Assembly (NCBI RefSeq): GCF_012927275.1 | Contig: NZ_JABBGG010000011.1 | Location: 1 to 64,000 of the forward strand | Direction of reading: 5' to 3' | DNA from: Massilia polaris | GTDB lineage: Bacteria > Pseudomonadota > Gammaproteobacteria > Burkholderiales > Burkholderiaceae_D | DNA: 64,000 bases | In this document: piece after piece, positions 62,707-64,000 of the stretch | How the letters are laid out: every line of letters begins with the position of its first letter | Position numbering within the stretch: position 1 is the first letter of the stretch | The notes under the pieces: generated by a model | Told to the model about the DNA's origin: nothing | The model's database searches: none | Seen by the model: the letters and a program-made list of their open reading frames with translations, nothing else | Program-made: the position numbers and the translations under genes

Positions 62707-63747
62707 TCAGTACAGGCGCTCGACCTGGTAGCCTCGCTGCGAAAGCAGTTGCGGCAAGCCGTTCGCGCCCAGCACGTGCAGCAGGCCGACGCCCACAAAG
62801 CTGACTTTTCCGTCCTTCATGATGTGCTCGATCCGTTGCGCCATTTCGGGGTTGCGCCGGTCAAGCAGGGTGCGGCGGGTGAAGTCGGATGTCACGGTGC
62901 CCGCGCCGATGGTGTCGGTCAACAGTGCGTCCAATGCGTCCGCGTCGCCCGAGCGCCAGGCGTCGATGACCGCCCTGGCCTTCTTCAGCGACATGCCGCT
63001 GGACAGGTCGTCGAGTGCCTCGCGCAGGTAGCTTTCGGCGCTGGCGTCGCCGAGCGTATCGAACAGCGACAGCTGGTAGTCGGCGCTCTCGAGTTCGACG
63101 AGCCTGGCGCCGCGCGCCTGCACCGTGTCGAGCAGGAAGGATTCGTTGCCGTGCGTGCGCTGGAAGCCGCTGCGTTCCAGTTCGATCCCGATCAGCATGT
63201 TCGCCAGCAGCCACGGCTTCATGTGGCCGACGCCGGACAGCGGAATGCCGACGGCGTGCAGGGCCGCGGTCAGGCGGCGCAAAGTATCGGGCGACACGTG
63301 ATTGCGGATGTGATCGCCGGCCGGGTAGCTGGCGTGCTTGCGCACGGCCAGTTCGAAGGCGCCGTTGGCGCGCGTGTCCAGTTCGAGCACGAGCTGGCTC
63401 GAATCCGCCAGCGCGCGGCTGACCTGCGGGGCAAGCGGATAGAACGAGCGTGCACCGACGTGGATGGTGCCGAACAGATAGGCCATTTCGCCGTCGCGCG
63501 CGATGCGGAACAACGCGCCCTGCGGTCTGGCAGGCGCGGGATCGATGGGTGCGGCAGAGTTTCCAGCGGCTGCGAATCCGCTGTGTGCCACCGACCCTGC
63601 AACGGCGACACCGGACCCGGGAGCGAACTCGGCCGCTGTGGCCGGTGCGCTATCTGAAGCGCTCGCGGTTATTGAACAGGAGATGCTGAACGCAAGCCCG
63701 GCAAACAATCGGGCAAGGCAAAGCGGCAGCGGTGATTGATTCGACAT
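62707..63747 (-). CDS. TraB/GumN family protein
   Basis: A 346-residue exported protein. A signal peptide spans residues 1-30; a low-complexity Ala/Gly stretch leads to the TraB/GumN domain: LFRIARDGEMAYLFGTIHVGA, LVLELDT, LKPWLLANML-like helix (MKPWLLANMLIGIEL) and SFVGVGLLHVLGANGLPQLL. The GTIHVG and GLLHV His/Gly motifs resemble those of the Tiki/TraB metallopeptidase superfamily. The periplasmic role is unknown. Convergent with the lipoprotein gene. Confidence 0.9.
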   Translation of the reverse strand: MSNQSPLPLCLARLFAGLAFSISCSITASASDSAPATAAEFAPGSGVAVAGSVAHSGFAAAGNSAAPIDPAPARPQGALFRIARDGEMAYLFGTIHVGARSFYPLAPQVSRALADSSQLVLELDTRANGAFELAVRKHASYPAGDHIRNHVSPDTLRRLTAALHAVGIPLSGVGHMKPWLLANMLIGIELERSGFQRTHGNESFLLDTVQARGARLVELESADYQLSLFDTLGDASAESYLREALDDLSSGMSLKKARAVIDAWRSGDADALDALLTDTIGAGTVTSDFTRRTLLDRRNPEMAQRIEHIMKDGKVSFVGVGLLHVLGANGLPQLLSQRGYQVERLY

Positions 63748-63866
63748 CCAGGGTTCCGGCAGGCACAGAGAATACTGCCCGGATATCTTAGAACACCTGA
63801 TGCCTGCCCGGAACCTTCACACAAGGAAAATTTCACTGCGTTATCGCTTTTACAAAGCAGGCCTGA

Positions 63867-64000
63867 TTATGGTTCTCCGCACTGGTGCAGCGTGGCGGCG
63901 CGGATCTGTTCCAGCGGAACCTTGGGCCTGCGGTCCGCGTACAGCAAGCCGTTGGTTTCCTGGAAGGTGTCGGCGAACTGGGTGTAGCAGAATCCGCTGA
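63867..64000 (-). CDS. 3' end of a glycoside hydrolase family 2-like gene (truncated by window)
   Basis: The last 44 codons of a minus-strand gene whose start lies beyond the window: [27 protein letters not shown], shown in part, then TAA at 63867. The CYTQxxDxxQExNGLLxxDRxPK pattern is the C-terminal end of the GH2 beta-galactosidase/glucuronidase catalytic barrel. The GH2 assignment rests on this segment only. The 119 bp between this end and the TraB/GumN gene show nothing else. Confidence 0.7.
   Translation of the reverse strand, partial: SGFCYTQFADTFQETNGLLYADRRPKVPLEQIRAATLHQCGEP

Overview
The window is a GC-rich, densely packed stretch of bacterial chromosome that looks like Oxalobacteraceae (Burkholderiales), close to Massilia/Telluria/Duganella. 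The pointers are the betaproteobacterial families present (DUF3579, DUF3597, host-attachment protein, CobD/CbiB-like protein), the rpsP-rimM-trmD-rplS order, the acyl-CoA dehydrogenase next to etfBA, and the RTX/DUF4214 secreted protein. Taxonomy is inferred from gene content; no rRNA or tRNA gene was seen.

Layout. 0-6.7 kb: a flavodoxin-fold oxidoreductase, an SDR, DUF3579, a CobD/CbiB-like membrane protein, a CoA-type Nudix hydrolase and the translation operon rpsP-rimM-trmD-rplS with its terminator. 6.8-12 kb: a 38-bp-arm palindrome, a TM2 protein, a large lipoprotein with a HExxH zinc motif and a secreted RTX/VCBS/DUF4214 protein. 12-15.7 kb: acyl-CoA dehydrogenase with etfA and etfB. 15.9-16.6 kb: a MazF/PemK-type toxin-antitoxin pair. 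16.7-25.6 kb: a TPR lipoprotein, TusA, alaS, glycerophosphodiesterase, small conserved proteins and trpS. 25.6-25.8 kb: a trpS leader that reads as a ribosome-mediated tryptophan attenuator. 25.9-36.5 kb: a GH1-RmlD fusion, host-attachment protein, CPA2 antiporter, CaiB/BaiF CoA-transferase, a LytS/LytTR-type two-component pair and a divergent MFS/LysR pair. 36.5-39.6 kb: a SnoaL-like protein and a four-gene J-domain cluster of unknown function. 39.7-45 kb: glnS, a CHASE-type kinase and a protein carrying seven FCGIVRPP repeats. 45-57.3 kb: small hypotheticals, NAD(P)-binding and ferredoxin-reductase proteins, acyltransferase, HPF-like protein, BtuF-like protein, diguanylate cyclase, exonuclease I, a PAS hybrid kinase and pyrF. 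57.4-64 kb: a lemA-TPM-TPM operon, an SDR coupled to an apparently frameshifted OhrR-type regulator, a possible small RNA between two strong terminators, a VanZ-like protein, a lipoprotein, a TraB/GumN protein and the 3' end of a GH2-like gene.

The two strongest candidates for something undescribed are: (1) the trpS leader at 25,625-25,773, with a 16-residue peptide ORF carrying tandem Trp codons, mutually exclusive hairpins and an intrinsic terminator just before trpS; and (2) the protein at 43,830-44,624, a folded-looking His/Cys-containing N-terminal domain followed by seven near-identical Cys-containing units, which resembles a multi-core peptide precursor but has no visible modifying enzyme nearby. 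The J-domain cluster at 37.1-39.6 kb is a further uncharacterised operon. Most of the rest is ordinary housekeeping and accessory content.
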